From: Bacillota bacterium
GTDB taxonomy: Bacteria > Bacillota > Bacilli > Bacillales_A > Planococcaceae
DNA: 64,000 nucleotides
Reading direction: 5' to 3'
Assembly: GCA_023405135.1 (NCBI GenBank)
Contig: JAEXYZ010000067.1
Location: 1-64,000, forward strand
A program made the translations under genes and the position numbers. A model generated the notes under the pieces. The model saw nothing but the letters and a program-made list of their open reading frames with translations. It had not been told where the DNA came from and ran no database searches. Of the stretch, positions 23,263 through 34,100 are shown one piece after another. Every line of letters begins with the position of its first letter. Position 1 is the stretch's first letter.

Positions 23263-24013
23263 AACCGTCACCGCCTAGCACACTTTGTGTATTTAATATT
23301 TGTTGGAAAAATTGCTGGCGTGTTTTATCTCCTCTATATAATTCTGTATAGATTCTACCGTCTTTCAAAAATAACACGCGAGAACAGAAGCTTGCAGCAA
23401 CTGAATCATGAGTTACCATCATAATCGTTGAGGATTTCTCCTTATTGATGGTTTCCAAATTCGTTAATAACGCTGTAGCCGATTTTGAATCAAGTGCACC
23501 GGTTGGCTCATCCGCAAACACTAAAGAAGGATTTGCTATAAGAGCTCTAGCGGCAGAGGTTCTTTGTTTTTGACCACCCGATACTTCATTTGGATATTTA
23601 TTTAGTATATCTGTAATTCCAAGTAATTCGACTAACTCTTTTAAACGACTTTCAGCAACAGCTTTTGGAAGCTTACTAATTGAAAATGGTAAAAGAATGT
23701 TTTCTTTAACCGTTAATGTGTCTAGCAAGTTGTAATCTTGAAATATGAAACCTAGCTGTTCTCTTCTGAAATTTGCTAATTCTTTCTCTTTCATTGAACG
23801 CAAATTTTGTCCATTAATCTCAACAATTCCTTCTGAAGGGTGATCAATTGAGCATAGAACGTTTAATAATGTGGTCTTTCCGGAACCAGATGGCCCCATG
23901 ATCCCAACAAACTCTCCTTTATTTACTTCTATATCAATACCCTTTAATACTTCTTGTGCATTTGATTTTTTACCATATATTTTTCGGATTTTTCTCCCTA
24001 CTAAGACAGCCAT
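23252..24013 (-). CDS. Bce-type ABC transporter ATP-binding protein
   Basis: ATPase partner of the FtsX-like permease, 253 residues. Walker [11 protein letters not shown]-loop FQDYNLLD, signature VSGGQKQR, Walker [13 protein letters not shown] and MVTHD are intact; the [11 protein letters not shown] ending is typical of MacB/LolD/BceA ATPases. I choose ATG at 24013, six bases after AAAGGAGCG, instead of the TTG at 24031, which lies upstream of that site. The 3' end overlaps the permease start. Confidence 0.95.
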   Translation of the reverse strand: MAVLVGRKIRKIYGKKSNAQEVLKGIDIEVNKGEFVGIMGPSGSGKTTLLNVLCSIDHPSEGIVEINGQNLRSMKEKELANFRREQLGFIFQDYNLLDTLTVKENILLPFSISKLPKAVAESRLKELVELLGITDILNKYPNEVSGGQKQRTSAARALIANPSLVFADEPTGALDSKSATALLTNLETINKEKSSTIMMVTHDSVAASFCSRVLFLKDGRIYTELYRGDKTRQQFFQQILNTQSVLGGDGYDA

Positions 24014-24059
24014 AAATTTCGCTCCTTTCAATCACTAGTTTCATTCTACAATGGTCGTT

Positions 24060-24087
24060 TTAATACTACCTTCGATTTAGATGACAA
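24060..24087 (-). promoter_or_regulatory. Probable promoter of the Bce transporter genes
   Basis: TTGTCA (24082-24087), 16-base spacer, TATTAA (24060-24065) on the minus strand, about 45 bases before the ATPase start. Weak -10, as expected for an activated promoter. Confidence 0.45.
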
Positions 24088-24094
24088 AATAAAA

Positions 24095-24120
24095 TGGTAG
24101 GTGACAATTTTGTCATCTAC
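24095..24120. promoter_or_regulatory. BceR-like operator palindrome, may also terminate kinase transcript
   Basis: GGTAGGTGACAATTTTGTCATCTACC region; its core TGACA-ATTT-TGTCA (24102-24115) fits the published BceR-type consensus TNACA-N4-TGTAA with one mismatch. It lies 15 bases upstream of the -35 box of the transporter promoter, where a response regulator activates. It also covers the kinase stop codon (24113-24115), and with the T-rich stretch behind it could act as a terminator of the regulator-kinase mRNA. Confidence 0.55.
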
Positions 24121-25126
24121 CGAATATATTTTGATATTCATTTTGATTAGGGAATTGTAGAGTAAAGCGAGATCCCTCATTAATTGTAGAGCTAACTAAA
24201 ATTTGAATGCCAAGTTTCCGTGCAGCGTTTTGTGCGAGGTAAAGCCCCATTCCTGTCGACTGAACAGATTCTCTTCCAATAGTTCCCGTATAAGATTTAT
24301 TAAAAATTCTTGGTAAATCTTCTTGAAGCATCCCTACTCCATAATCTTGAAAATGAAGTTGCAGCCCGTTTTTACTTAACTCAGTGTAGATTTTAATTTC
24401 ATCATGTTCTCGACTATATTTAATTGCATTTGATAATATTTGCCGAACAATAAATGCTAACCATTTTTTATCGGATACTACAACCTCTTCAAGTTCATCA
24501 ATTTCAAATCCTATTCCTTTTTCTAAACACCAAGATTGAAACTCACGAATTTCATTATAAACAATAGATCTTAACACAATTTTCTCAAGTCGATTATCTT
24601 TTTCGATGGAAGTCAATCTCGTACTATGAAGTTGCTGATCAAGCAATAAATGAATACGCATCCATTCATTTTCAATTTTTTTTCGTATTTTCTGATCCTC
24701 TATCTGTTCAATAATTAGTTTCATTGCAGTTAAAGGTGTTTTCATTTCATGTACCCATGCTAGTATATCCTCAGAATCCTCTTGAAGCTGAACCTTTAAT
24801 TGATTTAAAAGTGTTTCTTTTTCTTCAATTATTTTAAGTACCTCTTGAACATATTTTTTTTGGAATGGAGAAAGTGATATGTTTTTAGGAAATAATAAAT
24901 CTGTTTGATTCGACAAATTTCCCAGGAAATTATTGAGCTGCCGTTTTTCCTTTAAATAACGCCATATTATGAATAAAATAAAGATGCTTATAGTGACTAT
25001 ATTAAAATAGCTAATAGATACTCCAGAAAATCCCTGATCAAGGTAAAACAAAAGATTAATGCAAAGAAGCAATAAAACTATAAAACCTAGCCATGCACTG
25101 CGTTCTTTTATAAACAAACCAAACAT
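24113..25126 (-). CDS. Bce-type intramembrane-sensing histidine kinase
   Basis: 337-residue sensor kinase of the BceS family. Two membrane helices (about residues 13-28 and 40-55) with only about a dozen residues outside, so it has no sensor domain of its own and relies on the transporter for signal. Phosphoacceptor His126 in VHEMKTPL, N-box LSNAIKYS, G-boxes DYGVGM and GMGLYLA are intact. ATG at 25126, three bases after the regulator stop. Confidence 0.93.
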   Translation of the reverse strand: MFGLFIKERSAWLGFIVLLLLCINLLFYLDQGFSGVSISYFNIVTISIFILFIIWRYLKEKRQLNNFLGNLSNQTDLLFPKNISLSPFQKKYVQEVLKIIEEKETLLNQLKVQLQEDSEDILAWVHEMKTPLTAMKLIIEQIEDQKIRKKIENEWMRIHLLLDQQLHSTRLTSIEKDNRLEKIVLRSIVYNEIREFQSWCLEKGIGFEIDELEEVVVSDKKWLAFIVRQILSNAIKYSREHDEIKIYTELSKNGLQLHFQDYGVGMLQEDLPRIFNKSYTGTIGRESVQSTGMGLYLAQNAARKLGIQILVSSTINEGSRFTLQFPNQNEYQNIFGR

Positions 25127-25129
25127 GAT

Positions 25130-25819
25130 TCACCTCTGCTTTGTAATCGCCATGTAGCCAAGACCTTTTTTAGTGATGATTACATTATCTAATCCTAATT
25201 CTTCAAGCTTAATTCGTAATCGATTTACATTAACAGATAACGTATTGTCATTGACAAAACGCTCATCATCCCACAATTTTCGCATAAGTTCATCTCTCGA
25301 AACAATTTTATCGACTTGTTGAACTAATATACGTAATATATAAAGCTCATTTTTTGTTAATTCAACAGAATTGTTCCCTAAAACGATAATACCTTTTCCA
25401 TAATCGATCGTAGTACCATTCCAACGAGTTAGTTCATTATGTTCTTCAGTATAATCATATGTGCGACGCAAAATCGCCTGTACCTTCGCTAACAAAACTT
25501 CCATATTAAATGGTTTTTGTACAAAATCATCCGCCCCCATTTGCATTGCCATTACCATATCTAAAGGATGATCCCGTGAAGACAAAAAGATAATTGGTAC
25601 CTTTGAAACAGACCGTATCTCTCTACACCAATGAAATCCATCATAAGCCGGTAATTGTATATCGATTATTACTAATTGAGGGTTTTCTTCTATAAAATAA
25701 TCCATCACCTTCTGAAAGTCAGGAGGGCCAACAACCTGCATGTCCCACCCTTTAAATCGTTCCTGTATCATTTCAAAAATTGATTGATTATCTTCTATTA
25801 ATAATACCTTCGTCAACAT
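25130..25819 (-). CDS. Bce-type response regulator, OmpR family
   Basis: 229 residues: receiver domain with acidic pair Glu9-Asp10, phosphoacceptor Asp53 (VIIDIQLP) and conserved Lys in FVQKPFN, then a winged-helix DNA-binding domain (LTKNELYILRILVQ...DERFVNDNTLSVNVNRLRIKL). I use ATG at 25819, seven bases after AGAGGAG; a TTG 12 codons upstream lies before that site. Presumed to activate the transporter genes through the palindrome at 24102-24115. Confidence 0.94.
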   Translation of the reverse strand: MLTKVLLIEDNQSIFEMIQERFKGWDMQVVGPPDFQKVMDYFIEENPQLVIIDIQLPAYDGFHWCREIRSVSKVPIIFLSSRDHPLDMVMAMQMGADDFVQKPFNMEVLLAKVQAILRRTYDYTEEHNELTRWNGTTIDYGKGIIVLGNNSVELTKNELYILRILVQQVDKIVSRDELMRKLWDDERFVNDNTLSVNVNRLRIKLEELGLDNVIITKKGLGYMAITKQR

Positions 25820-25857
25820 ATCACCACTCCTCTCTCCTATTGTAACATTGAGCAAGA

Positions 25858-25886
25858 ATTATAAGGTAATAATTAACAATAGTTAA
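25858..25886 (-). promoter_or_regulatory. Promoter of the regulator-kinase genes
   Basis: TTAACT (25881-25886), 17-base spacer, perfect TATAAT (25858-25863) on the minus strand, about 40 bases before the regulator start. Confidence 0.6.
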
Positions 25887-25889
25887 TTA

Positions 25890-26128
25890 ATTATAAAAAA
25901 CTAAATAGATTTTCTTATCAAAATTCAAATTTAATGATTTTTGGTAAGCAGGATAAGCACACATGCCGCAGAGCTAACTTGTTGTCTTTACAACTTGTAT
26001 CATGCTTTTGTTAAGGCACGCTTACAATCACTTTTTACTTTCAAACTTTCCATATTTATAGCTTGCGTTGTCGGCTGCATTTTCTAAAACTATTGGCTTT
26101 CTTTTATAAATTGAAATAAATGTATAAT
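25890..26128. other. Intergenic stretch without an identified feature
   Basis: About 240 bases between the regulator promoter and the tuf terminator. No open frame with a ribosome binding site. A small GC-richer patch (25940-26030) has a short hairpin GTTGT-CTTT-ACAAC and a loose GTAAGC...GCTTAC pair, too weak to name. Confidence 0.5.
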
Positions 26129-26131
26129 AAA

Positions 26132-26165
26132 AAACCAATTCATGGGCGTCCCCACGAATTGGTTT
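26132..26165 (-). terminator. Terminator after tuf
   Basis: AAACCAATTC (26132-26141) pairs with GAATTGGTTT (26156-26165), and the stem continues inward through GGG/CCC. Followed on the minus strand by TTTTATTATACA. It ends the str operon. Confidence 0.85.
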
Positions 26166-26185
26166 AAGAAATCTAAATGCTAAAA

Positions 26186-27373
26186 TTATTTTTGGATAGA
26201 AGCTACTACACCAGCGCCTACAGTACGGCCACCCTCACGGATAGAGAATTTTGTACCTTCTTCTAGAGCGATTGGAGAGATTAATTCTACGTTCATTTCG
26301 ATGTTGTCACCAGGCATAACCATTTCTACGCCTTCTGGTAAGTTGATAACACCAGTTACGTCAGTTGTACGGAAGTAGAACTGAGGACGGTAGTTTGAGA
26401 AGAATGGAGTATGACGTCCACCTTCTTCTTTTGATAAAACGTAAACTTCAGCTTTGAAAGTAGTGTGTGGAGTAATTGAGCCTGGTTTAGCTAATACTTG
26501 TCCACGTTGTACTTCTTCACGAGCAATACCACGAAGTAAAGCACCGATGTTGTCACCAGCTTCAGCATAGTCTAATAATTTACGGAACATTTCAACACCA
26601 GTTACAGTAGTTGATTTTGGTTCTTCAACTAAACCGATGATTTCTACAACGTCACCAACTTTAACTTGACCGCGTTCTACACGACCAGTTGCAACTGTAC
26701 CACGACCAGTGATAGAGAATACGTCCTCTACTGGCATCATGAATGGTTTTTCAGTGTCACGTTCTGGAGTTGGGATGTAGCTGTCAACAGCGTCCATTAA
26801 CTCAACGATTTTTTCTTCCCATTCTGGTTCACCTTCAAGAGCCTTAAGAGCAGAACCTTTGATTACAGGAACATCGTCACCTGGGAAATCATATTCAGAA
26901 AGTAAGTCACGTACTTCCATTTCTACTAATTCTAATAACTCTTCGTCATCAACCATATCACATTTGTTTAAGAATACTACTAAGTAAGGTACACCTACTT
27001 GGCGTGATAAAAGGATGTGCTCACGAGTTTGTGGCATTGGGCCGTCAGCAGCAGATACTACTAAGATACCGCCGTCCATTTGAGCAGCACCAGTGATCAT
27101 GTTTTTAACATAGTCAGCGTGTCCTGGGCAGTCAACGTGTGCATAGTGACGAGTTTCAGTTTCATATTCTACGTGAGAAGTGTTGATTGTAATTCCACGC
27201 TCTTTTTCTTCTGGAGCGTTATCGATTTGGTCGTAAGATTTTGCTTCCCCACCAAGACGTTTTGAAAGAACTGTAGCGATTGCAGCAGTTAATGTAGTTT
27301 TACCATGGTCAACGTGTCCGATTGTACCAATGTTAGCATGCGTTTTCGAACGGTCAAATTTTTCTTTAGCCAT
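26186..27373 (-). CDS. tuf: Elongation factor Tu
   Basis: GTPase that carries aminoacyl-tRNA to the ribosome. 395 residues. G motifs [17 protein letters not shown] and NKCDM are intact, with the switch I segment [18 protein letters not shown] and the end [14 protein letters not shown] at 27373 follows TAGGAGGCTAACTCTA. Last gene of the str cluster; a hairpin lies between it and fusA. Confidence 0.98.
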   Translation of the reverse strand: MAKEKFDRSKTHANIGTIGHVDHGKTTLTAAIATVLSKRLGGEAKSYDQIDNAPEEKERGITINTSHVEYETETRHYAHVDCPGHADYVKNMITGAAQMDGGILVVSAADGPMPQTREHILLSRQVGVPYLVVFLNKCDMVDDEELLELVEMEVRDLLSEYDFPGDDVPVIKGSALKALEGEPEWEEKIVELMDAVDSYIPTPERDTEKPFMMPVEDVFSITGRGTVATGRVERGQVKVGDVVEIIGLVEEPKSTTVTGVEMFRKLLDYAEAGDNIGALLRGIAREEVQRGQVLAKPGSITPHTTFKAEVYVLSKEEGGRHTPFFSNYRPQFYFRTTDVTGVINLPEGVEMVMPGDNIEMNVELISPIALEEGTKFSIREGGRTVGAGVVASIQK

Positions 27374-27424
27374 TAGAGTTAGCCTCCTAATATGTGTTTT
27401 TATTATTTTTTTATGTTACAACTG

Positions 27425-27452
27425 CTGGCTGATAAGGGCCCTTCTCAGCCAG
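27425..27452. repeat. 28-nt near-perfect palindrome between fusA and tuf
   Basis: CTGGCTGATAAGGG (27425-27438) is followed at once by CCCTTCTCAGCCAG (27439-27452); 13 of 14 positions pair. There is no T run, so it is not a simple terminator. It could be a processing site or partial terminator setting the EF-G to EF-Tu ratio. Confidence 0.65.
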
Positions 27453-27502
27453 TCAATCATAGCTTACAAATTATTTATACTTGATACAAGATGAAATTTC
27501 AA

Positions 27503-29581
27503 TTATTCACCTTTATTTTTTTTGATGATATCTTCAGCAATTGATTTTGGCACTTCTTCATAGTGATCGAATACCATTGAGAATACACCACGACCTTGAG
27601 TTGCAGAACGTAATGTAGTCGCATATCCGAACATTTCAGAAAGTGGAACCATTGCACGAACAACTTGAGCGTTACCACGAGCTTCCATACCTTCTACACG
27701 TCCACGACGAGAAGTGATGTTACCCATAATATCCCCAAGGTATTCTTCAGGAATTACTACTTCTACTTTCATCACAGGCTCTAAAAGAACTGGGTTACAT
27801 TTAGAAACTGCGTTTTTAAGTGCCATAGAAGCAGCGATTTTGAATGCCATTTCGTTAGAGTCAACATCATGGTATGATCCATCGAATAATTTCGCTTTGA
27901 TATCGATTACTGGGAAACCAGCAAGTACACCATTTTCAAGTGCATCTTTAAGACCAGCTTCAACTGCTGGGATATATTCACGAGGAACAACCCCACCAAC
28001 GATTGCGTTTTCGAATTCGAATCCTTTACCTTCTTCGTTTGGAGAGAATTCAATCCAAACGTGACCGAATTGACCACGACCACCAGATTGGCGAACGAAT
28101 TTACCTTCAACTTGTGCTGAACCACGGAATGTTTCACGGTAAGAAACTTGTGGAGCACCTACGTTAGCTTCAACTTTGAATTCACGTTTCATACGGTCAA
28201 CAATGATATCAAGGTGAAGTTCACCCATACCAGAAATGATTGTTTGACCAGTTTCTTGGTTTGTATAAGCACGGAATGTTGGATCTTCTTCTTGAAGCTT
28301 TTGTAAAGCTTGGCTCATTTTATCTTGGTCTGCTTTTGATTTCGGTTCTAATGATAAATCAATAACTGGTTCTGGGAATTCCATAGACTCTAAGATAACA
28401 AGGTTTTTCTCGTCACAAAGAGTGTCACCAGTTGTAGTATCTTTAAGACCTACAGCAGCTGCGATATCCCCTGCGTAAACTTTTGAAATCTCTTCACGAG
28501 AGTTCGCGTGCATTTGAAGGATACGTCCAACACGTTCACGCTTACCTTTTGTAGAGTTTTGAACGTATGAACCTGATTCTAAAATACCAGAGTACACACG
28601 GAAGAAAGTTAGTTTACCAACATAAGGGTCAGTCATAACTTTAAATGCTAATGCAGAGAATGGTTCTTCATCGCTAGAATGGCGAACAATTTCTTCACCT
28701 GTATCAGGATCTACACCTTTAATTGCTTCTACGTCTGTTGGAGCAGGTAGATAGTCAATTACAGCATCTAGCATTAATTGAACACCTTTGTTTTTAAATG
28801 CTGTACCACAAAGTACAGGGTAGAACTCTACAGATAAAGTAGCTTTACGGATACCCGCTTTAAGCTCTTCGATAGTGATTTCTTCACCAGCGAAATATTT
28901 CTCCATAAGTTCTTCATCAAGTTCTGCTACAGCTTCAACTAACTTCTCACGGTATTCTTCAGCTTGAGCTTTATACTCTTCTGGAATTTCACGTTCTTGG
29001 ATATCAGTACCTAGGTCGTTACCGTAGAAGATTGCTTTCATTTCAACTAAATCAATAATTGCTTCGAACTCATCTTCAGAACCGATTGGTAATTGAATTG
29101 GGTGAGCATTTGCTTGTAAACGCTCGTGAAGAGTATTCACTGAGTACAAGAAATCTGCACCGATTTTATCCATTTTGTTAACAAATACGATACGTGGAAC
29201 ACCATAAGTTGTAGCTTGACGCCATACAGTTTCAGTTTGTGGCTCAACACCAGATTGAGCATCAAGTACTGTTACTGCACCATCAAGTACACGCAATGAA
29301 CGTTCAACCTCTACAGTGAAGTCTACGTGTCCTGGTGTGTCGATGATGTTTACTCGGTTACCTTTCCATTGAGCTGTTGTCGCAGCAGAAGTGATTGTAA
29401 TACCACGTTCTTGCTCTTGCTCCATCCAGTCCATTTGAGAGGCACCTTCATGAGTTTCACCGATTTTGTGAATCTTACCAGTGTAATAAAGGATACGCTC
29501 AGTTGTTGTTGTTTTACCAGCATCAATGTGAGCCATGATCCCAATATTACGTGTATTCTCTAGTGAGAATTCGCGTTTCAT
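27503..29581 (-). CDS. fusA: Elongation factor G
   Basis: GTPase of ribosomal translocation and, with RRF, recycling. 692 residues, same as B. subtilis [36 protein letters not shown] start; DTPGHVDF and [10 protein letters not shown] motifs; domain IV with [13 protein letters not shown], and end [10 protein letters not shown]. Fusidic acid contact regions look ordinary. Between rpsG and tuf. Confidence 0.98.
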   Translation of the reverse strand: MKREFSLENTRNIGIMAHIDAGKTTTTERILYYTGKIHKIGETHEGASQMDWMEQEQERGITITSAATTAQWKGNRVNIIDTPGHVDFTVEVERSLRVLDGAVTVLDAQSGVEPQTETVWRQATTYGVPRIVFVNKMDKIGADFLYSVNTLHERLQANAHPIQLPIGSEDEFEAIIDLVEMKAIFYGNDLGTDIQEREIPEEYKAQAEEYREKLVEAVAELDEELMEKYFAGEEITIEELKAGIRKATLSVEFYPVLCGTAFKNKGVQLMLDAVIDYLPAPTDVEAIKGVDPDTGEEIVRHSSDEEPFSALAFKVMTDPYVGKLTFFRVYSGILESGSYVQNSTKGKRERVGRILQMHANSREEISKVYAGDIAAAVGLKDTTTGDTLCDEKNLVILESMEFPEPVIDLSLEPKSKADQDKMSQALQKLQEEDPTFRAYTNQETGQTIISGMGELHLDIIVDRMKREFKVEANVGAPQVSYRETFRGSAQVEGKFVRQSGGRGQFGHVWIEFSPNEEGKGFEFENAIVGGVVPREYIPAVEAGLKDALENGVLAGFPVIDIKAKLFDGSYHDVDSNEMAFKIAASMALKNAVSKCNPVLLEPVMKVEVVIPEEYLGDIMGNITSRRGRVEGMEARGNAQVVRAMVPLSEMFGYATTLRSATQGRGVFSMVFDHYEEVPKSIAEDIIKKNKGE

Positions 29582-29672
29582 AGGAAATTTTCTCCTTCCA
29601 TATTGGGTATAGACTTTTGTTGATTATATATTTAAATCTACGTACTAGCACGCAGCTAGCACGTAGTCTAAA

Positions 29673-30143
29673 TTACCAACGATAGTGTGCAAATGCTTTG
29701 TTTGCTTCTGCCATTTTGTGCATATCTTCGCGTTTTTTAACTGATGCACCAGTGTTGTTAGATGCGTCTAAAATTTCGTTAGCTAAACGTTCTTCCATAG
29801 TTTTTTCACCACGAAGACGAGAATAGTTAACTAAATAACGAAGACCTAAAGTAATACGACGCTCTGGACGTACTTCAACTGGTACTTGGTAGTTAGAACC
29901 ACCAACACGGCGAGCACGTACTTCAAGAACTGGCATTACGTTATTTAGAGCAGCTTCAAATACTTCTAGTGGATCTTGACCAGAACGTTCTTTTACTAAT
30001 TCGAACGCACCGTATAAAATCTTTTGAGAAGTACCTCTTTTACCATCAATCATCATTTTATTGATTAAACGAGTTACTAGTTTTGAATTATAAATTGGAT
30101 CTGGTAACACGTCACGTTTGGAAACAGGACCTTTACGAGGCAT
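29673..30143 (-). CDS. rpsG: 30S ribosomal protein S7
   Basis: S7 starts assembly of the 30S head and lies near the E site. 156 residues, [34 protein letters not shown] at 30143 follows GAAAGGAGGAAAACAC; the frame continues six codons upstream through that site and that start is rejected. Confidence 0.98.
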   Translation of the reverse strand: MPRKGPVSKRDVLPDPIYNSKLVTRLINKMMIDGKRGTSQKILYGAFELVKERSGQDPLEVFEAALNNVMPVLEVRARRVGGSNYQVPVEVRPERRITLGLRYLVNYSRLRGEKTMEERLANEILDASNNTGASVKKREDMHKMAEANKAFAHYRW

Positions 30144-30292
30144 GTGTTTTCCTCCTTTCAAATAATTATCTCTTTTATATAATCAGGTGCCAATTGTACT
30201 TTATATATTTAGGTTTTGAATCGTGCGCACATTTCATATGAATTCATAACCGATATAAATTACAAAGGCATGTGTCATTTCAGAAAACTAAA

Positions 30293-30712
30293 TTATTTTT
30301 TCTCTTTTGGACGTTTTGTACCGTATAGAGAACGTGATTGCATACGACCGTTTACACCAGCAGTATCAAGAGCACCACGAACGATATGGTAACGTACCCC
30401 TGGTAAGTCTTTTACACGACCACCGCGGATTAATACTACGCTGTGTTCTTGTAGGTTATGACCTTCACCAGGAATGTAAGCTGTAACTTCGATTTGGTTA
30501 GTTAAGCGTACACGAGCATATTTACGTAATGCTGAGTTTGGTTTTTTAGGTGTCATAGTACCTACACGAGTACAAACACCACGTTTTTGAGGAGAATTAA
30601 CATTTGTTAAAGATTTTTTAAAGCTGTTATATCCCTTGTTTAACGCTGGTGAATTTGATTTCGTTACTTTGGATTTACGAGGCTTACGTACCAATTGGTT
30701 AATTGTAGGCAT
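30293..30712 (-). CDS. rpsL: 30S ribosomal protein S12
   Basis: S12 at the decoding centre, 139 residues. The streptomycin-linked Lys residues appear wild type ([17 protein letters not shown] and [17 protein letters not shown]). Start [16 protein letters not shown]. It is 97 bases after the L7Ae-like gene. Confidence 0.98.
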   Translation of the reverse strand: MPTINQLVRKPRKSKVTKSNSPALNKGYNSFKKSLTNVNSPQKRGVCTRVGTMTPKKPNSALRKYARVRLTNQIEVTAYIPGEGHNLQEHSVVLIRGGRVKDLPGVRYHIVRGALDTAGVNGRMQSRSLYGTKRPKEKK

Positions 30713-30809
30713 CGGTTTTTCCTCCCTTCATTTATTCCTTGTAATACCACACATCCAGGTGGTTCATTTTTTGGGTAAAAACAAAGTCTTTGTGTTTCAC
30801 ACACAAAAA

Positions 30810-31067
30810 CTAACTTACAGCGATTGCAACAACCGCAGCTCCAACATGAATACCACAAGCTTTGCCAAGTTCTTTTTTAGACTCAACGAGACTCACTGGT
30901 ACGCCGACTTCTTTTGCAAGAACAATGACTGGATCGGTTACCCAACTGTCTGCATCAAGTGCTACAAAAAGTTCTGTCACTTGACCAGCACGGATTGCTT
31001 TCACTGCTTGCTTTGTACCTATGATTGTTTTACTGGCCTGTTTTACTTTTTCATAAGACATTTTCAT
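30810..31067 (-). CDS. rplGB: L7Ae-family kink-turn RNA-binding protein
   Basis: 85-residue member of the L7Ae/L30e family (B. subtilis YbxF/RplGB), which binds kink-turn RNA and associates with ribosomes. [38 protein letters not shown] (start may be the second Met) and [28 protein letters not shown] are characteristic. It sits between rpoC and rpsL as in B. subtilis. Essentiality is not expected. Confidence 0.93.
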   Translation of the reverse strand: MKMSYEKVKQASKTIIGTKQAVKAIRAGQVTELFVALDADSWVTDPVIVLAKEVGVPVSLVESKKELGKACGIHVGAAVVAIAVS

Positions 31068-31151
31068 ATCCTCCGAAGTACAGACAGTTAACTATCAACC
31101 TTTAGTATATTATCACTATCAATTTAAACTGTCAATATTTTTTATAAAATC

Positions 31152-31180
31152 CACTCGGGAGAAGGATGCTTCCCCGAGTG
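31152..31180 (-). terminator. Terminator after rpoC
   Basis: CACTCGGG (31152-31159) pairs with CCCCGAGTG (31172-31180); the minus strand continues GATTTTATAAAAAAT. 13 bases from the rpoC stop. Confidence 0.85.
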
Positions 31181-31192
31181 ATTTTACTATTA

Positions 31193-34100
31193 TTATTCAG
31201 CAGAAGAAAATTCTTCTGTAGCTTCTACAGCGTCTTCTTCAATACGAATTTGTCGGTAGCGTTGCATACCAGTACCTGCAGGAACTAGTTTACCGATAAT
31301 TACGTTTTCCTTCAGACCAAGAAGCTCATCACGTTTACCTTTAATTGCAGCATCCGTTAACACACGAGTTGTTTCTTGGAATGATGCAGCAGATAAGAAT
31401 GATTCTGTTTCAAGAGATGCTTTTGTAATACCTAGGATAACAGGACGACATATTGCAGGATTTTTACCGCTTAGAATTGCTTCTCTGTTCGCCTCTGAGA
31501 ATTGGTGAATATCAAGTAATGAACCTGGTAATACATCTGTATCACCCGCTTCGATTACACGTACTTTACGAAGCATTTGGCGTACCATTACTTCGATATG
31601 TTTATCTCCAATTTCTACCCCTTGCATACGGTATACTTTTTGCACTTCTTTTAGTAAATATTCTTGAACAGTGGCAACATCTTTAACTTTTAATAGTTGT
31701 TTTGGATCAATAGAGCCTTCTGTCAGAATTTGACCAGGTTTAATTGTATCGTTAAGTTGTACTTTTAAGCGTGCATTATATGGCGCTTGGTACTTACGAG
31801 TTTCAATTTCACCTTGGATTGTAATTTCTTTCAAGCCTTCACGAATTTCTTCGATTTCAGATACAATACCTGAAATTTCTGAGATAACCGCTTGCCCTTT
31901 TGGATTACGAGCTTCAAAAATCTCTTGGATACGTGGAAGACCTTGTGTAATATCGTTACCAGCAACCCCACCTGTGTGGAATGTACGCATTGTTAATTGT
32001 GTACCAGGTTCACCGATAGATTGAGCAGCGATAATACCTACCGCTTCTCCAACTTCTACTTCTTCACCTGTTGCTAAGTTAATACCGTAACATTTTTTAC
32101 ATACACCATGTTTTGTATTACATGTGAATGCAGAGCGAATTGTCACTTCGTCGATACCCGCGTTTTCAATTTCACGAGCAATATCCTGAGTGATTAATTG
32201 ATCGCGCTCTAAAATAACCGCACCTGTTTCAGGGTGGCGAATTGTTTTCTTCGTATGACGACCAACAATACGTTCTTCTAATGTTTCAATTACTTCTGTA
32301 CCTTCCATTAAGGCACCAATCGTTAAACCGCGATCTGTACCACAGTCATCTTCACGAACGATAACATCTTGTGCTACGTCTACTAAACGACGAGTTAAGT
32401 AACCAGAGTCAGCAGTTTTTAAAGCTGTATCGGCTAAACCTTTACGAGCTCCGTGAGTAGAGATGAAGTATTCCAATACTGTTAAACCTTCACGGAATGA
32501 AGATTTGATTGGAAGTTCGATAATACGACCAGCTGGGTTGGCCATTAAACCACGCATACCTGCAAGCTGAGTAAAGTTCGATGCGTTACCACGGGCACCA
32601 GAATCACTCATCATGAAGATTGGGTTCGTATCTGGTAAAGAGTCCATCAGTTTCGACTGAATTACATCTTTTGCAGCAGACCAACTAGAAATTACACGGT
32701 CGTAACGTTCTTCTTCCGTAATTAAACCACGGCGGAATTGAACCATTACTTTATCTACTTTTTTCTGTGCTTCTTCTAAGATTTCATTTTTCTCTGGTAA
32801 TACGACGATATCTGAAATCGCAACTGTAATACCAGCTTTTGTAGAATATTTGAATCCTAGGTCTTTCATACGGTCAAGCATTTTAGACGTTTCTGTAATA
32901 TGGAATCGTTTAAATACTTCCGCGATGATACTTCCTAAGAACTTCTTACGGAACGGACTAATTGGCTCAACTGAATCGAAGTGTTTTTTCAACACCGCTT
33001 TTCGTTTTGCTTCAATTTGCTCTCTTTCAGAAAGTTCGTTGTATCCTTCTGAATTTTCCACTTCTTTTTCTAGTTCTGGGTCTATCAAAGTAGTGAAATA
33101 TTGTTTTGGTGTTTCTTTCTCTAGGTTAACCATTGTTGGTTCGTTAATATATGGGAACGATTCAGGAAGAATTTCGTTAAATATCACCTTACCAACAGTT
33201 GTTAATAAGAATTGATTATTTTGTTCTTCTGTGAACGTTTGATTGTTTAACGAACTCGCTTTAATGGCAATACGAGTGTGTAAATGAACTTTACCAGTTT
33301 GGTATGCAATTAACACTTCGTCCGGACCATAGAAAATAGAACCTTCACCACGAGCACCTTTACGTTCAAGCGTTAAATAGTAGTTCCCTAATACCATATC
33401 TTGAGATGGTGTAACTACTGGCTTACCGTCTTTCGGGTTCAAGATGTTTTGAGCCGCTAACATTAATAGACGTGCTTCCGCTTGTGCCTCAGCAGATAAT
33501 GGAACGTGTACCGCCATTTGGTCACCATCAAAGTCAGCGTTATAAGCTGTACATACTAATGGGTGTAGACGAATTGCACGACCTTCTACTAATGTAGGCT
33601 CGAACGCTTGGATACCAAGTCGGTGTAATGTCGGTGCACGGTTTAGTAAAACTGGGTGCTCACGAATTACATCTTCTAAAACATCCCAAACTTCATTGTG
33701 TAAACGTTCAATTTTACGTTTAGCACTCTTAATGTTATGAGCAAGGCCACGTTCAACAAGTTCTTTCATAACGAAAGGCTTGAATAATTCGATTGCCATT
33801 TCTTTTGGAAGACCACATTGGTACATTTTTAGGTTAGGACCTACTACGATAACCGAACGGCCAGAGTAGTCAACACGTTTACCAAGTAAGTTTTGACGGA
33901 AACGACCTTGTTTCCCTTTCAACATGTGTGAAAGAGATTTTAACGGACGGTTACCAGGACCAGTAACAGGACGACCACGACGACCGTTATCGATTAAAGC
34001 GTCAACCGCTTCTTGTAACATACGTTTTTCGTTTTGTACAATGATGCTTGGTGCACCAAGATCGAGTAAACGTTTTAAACGATTGTTACGGTTTATTACA

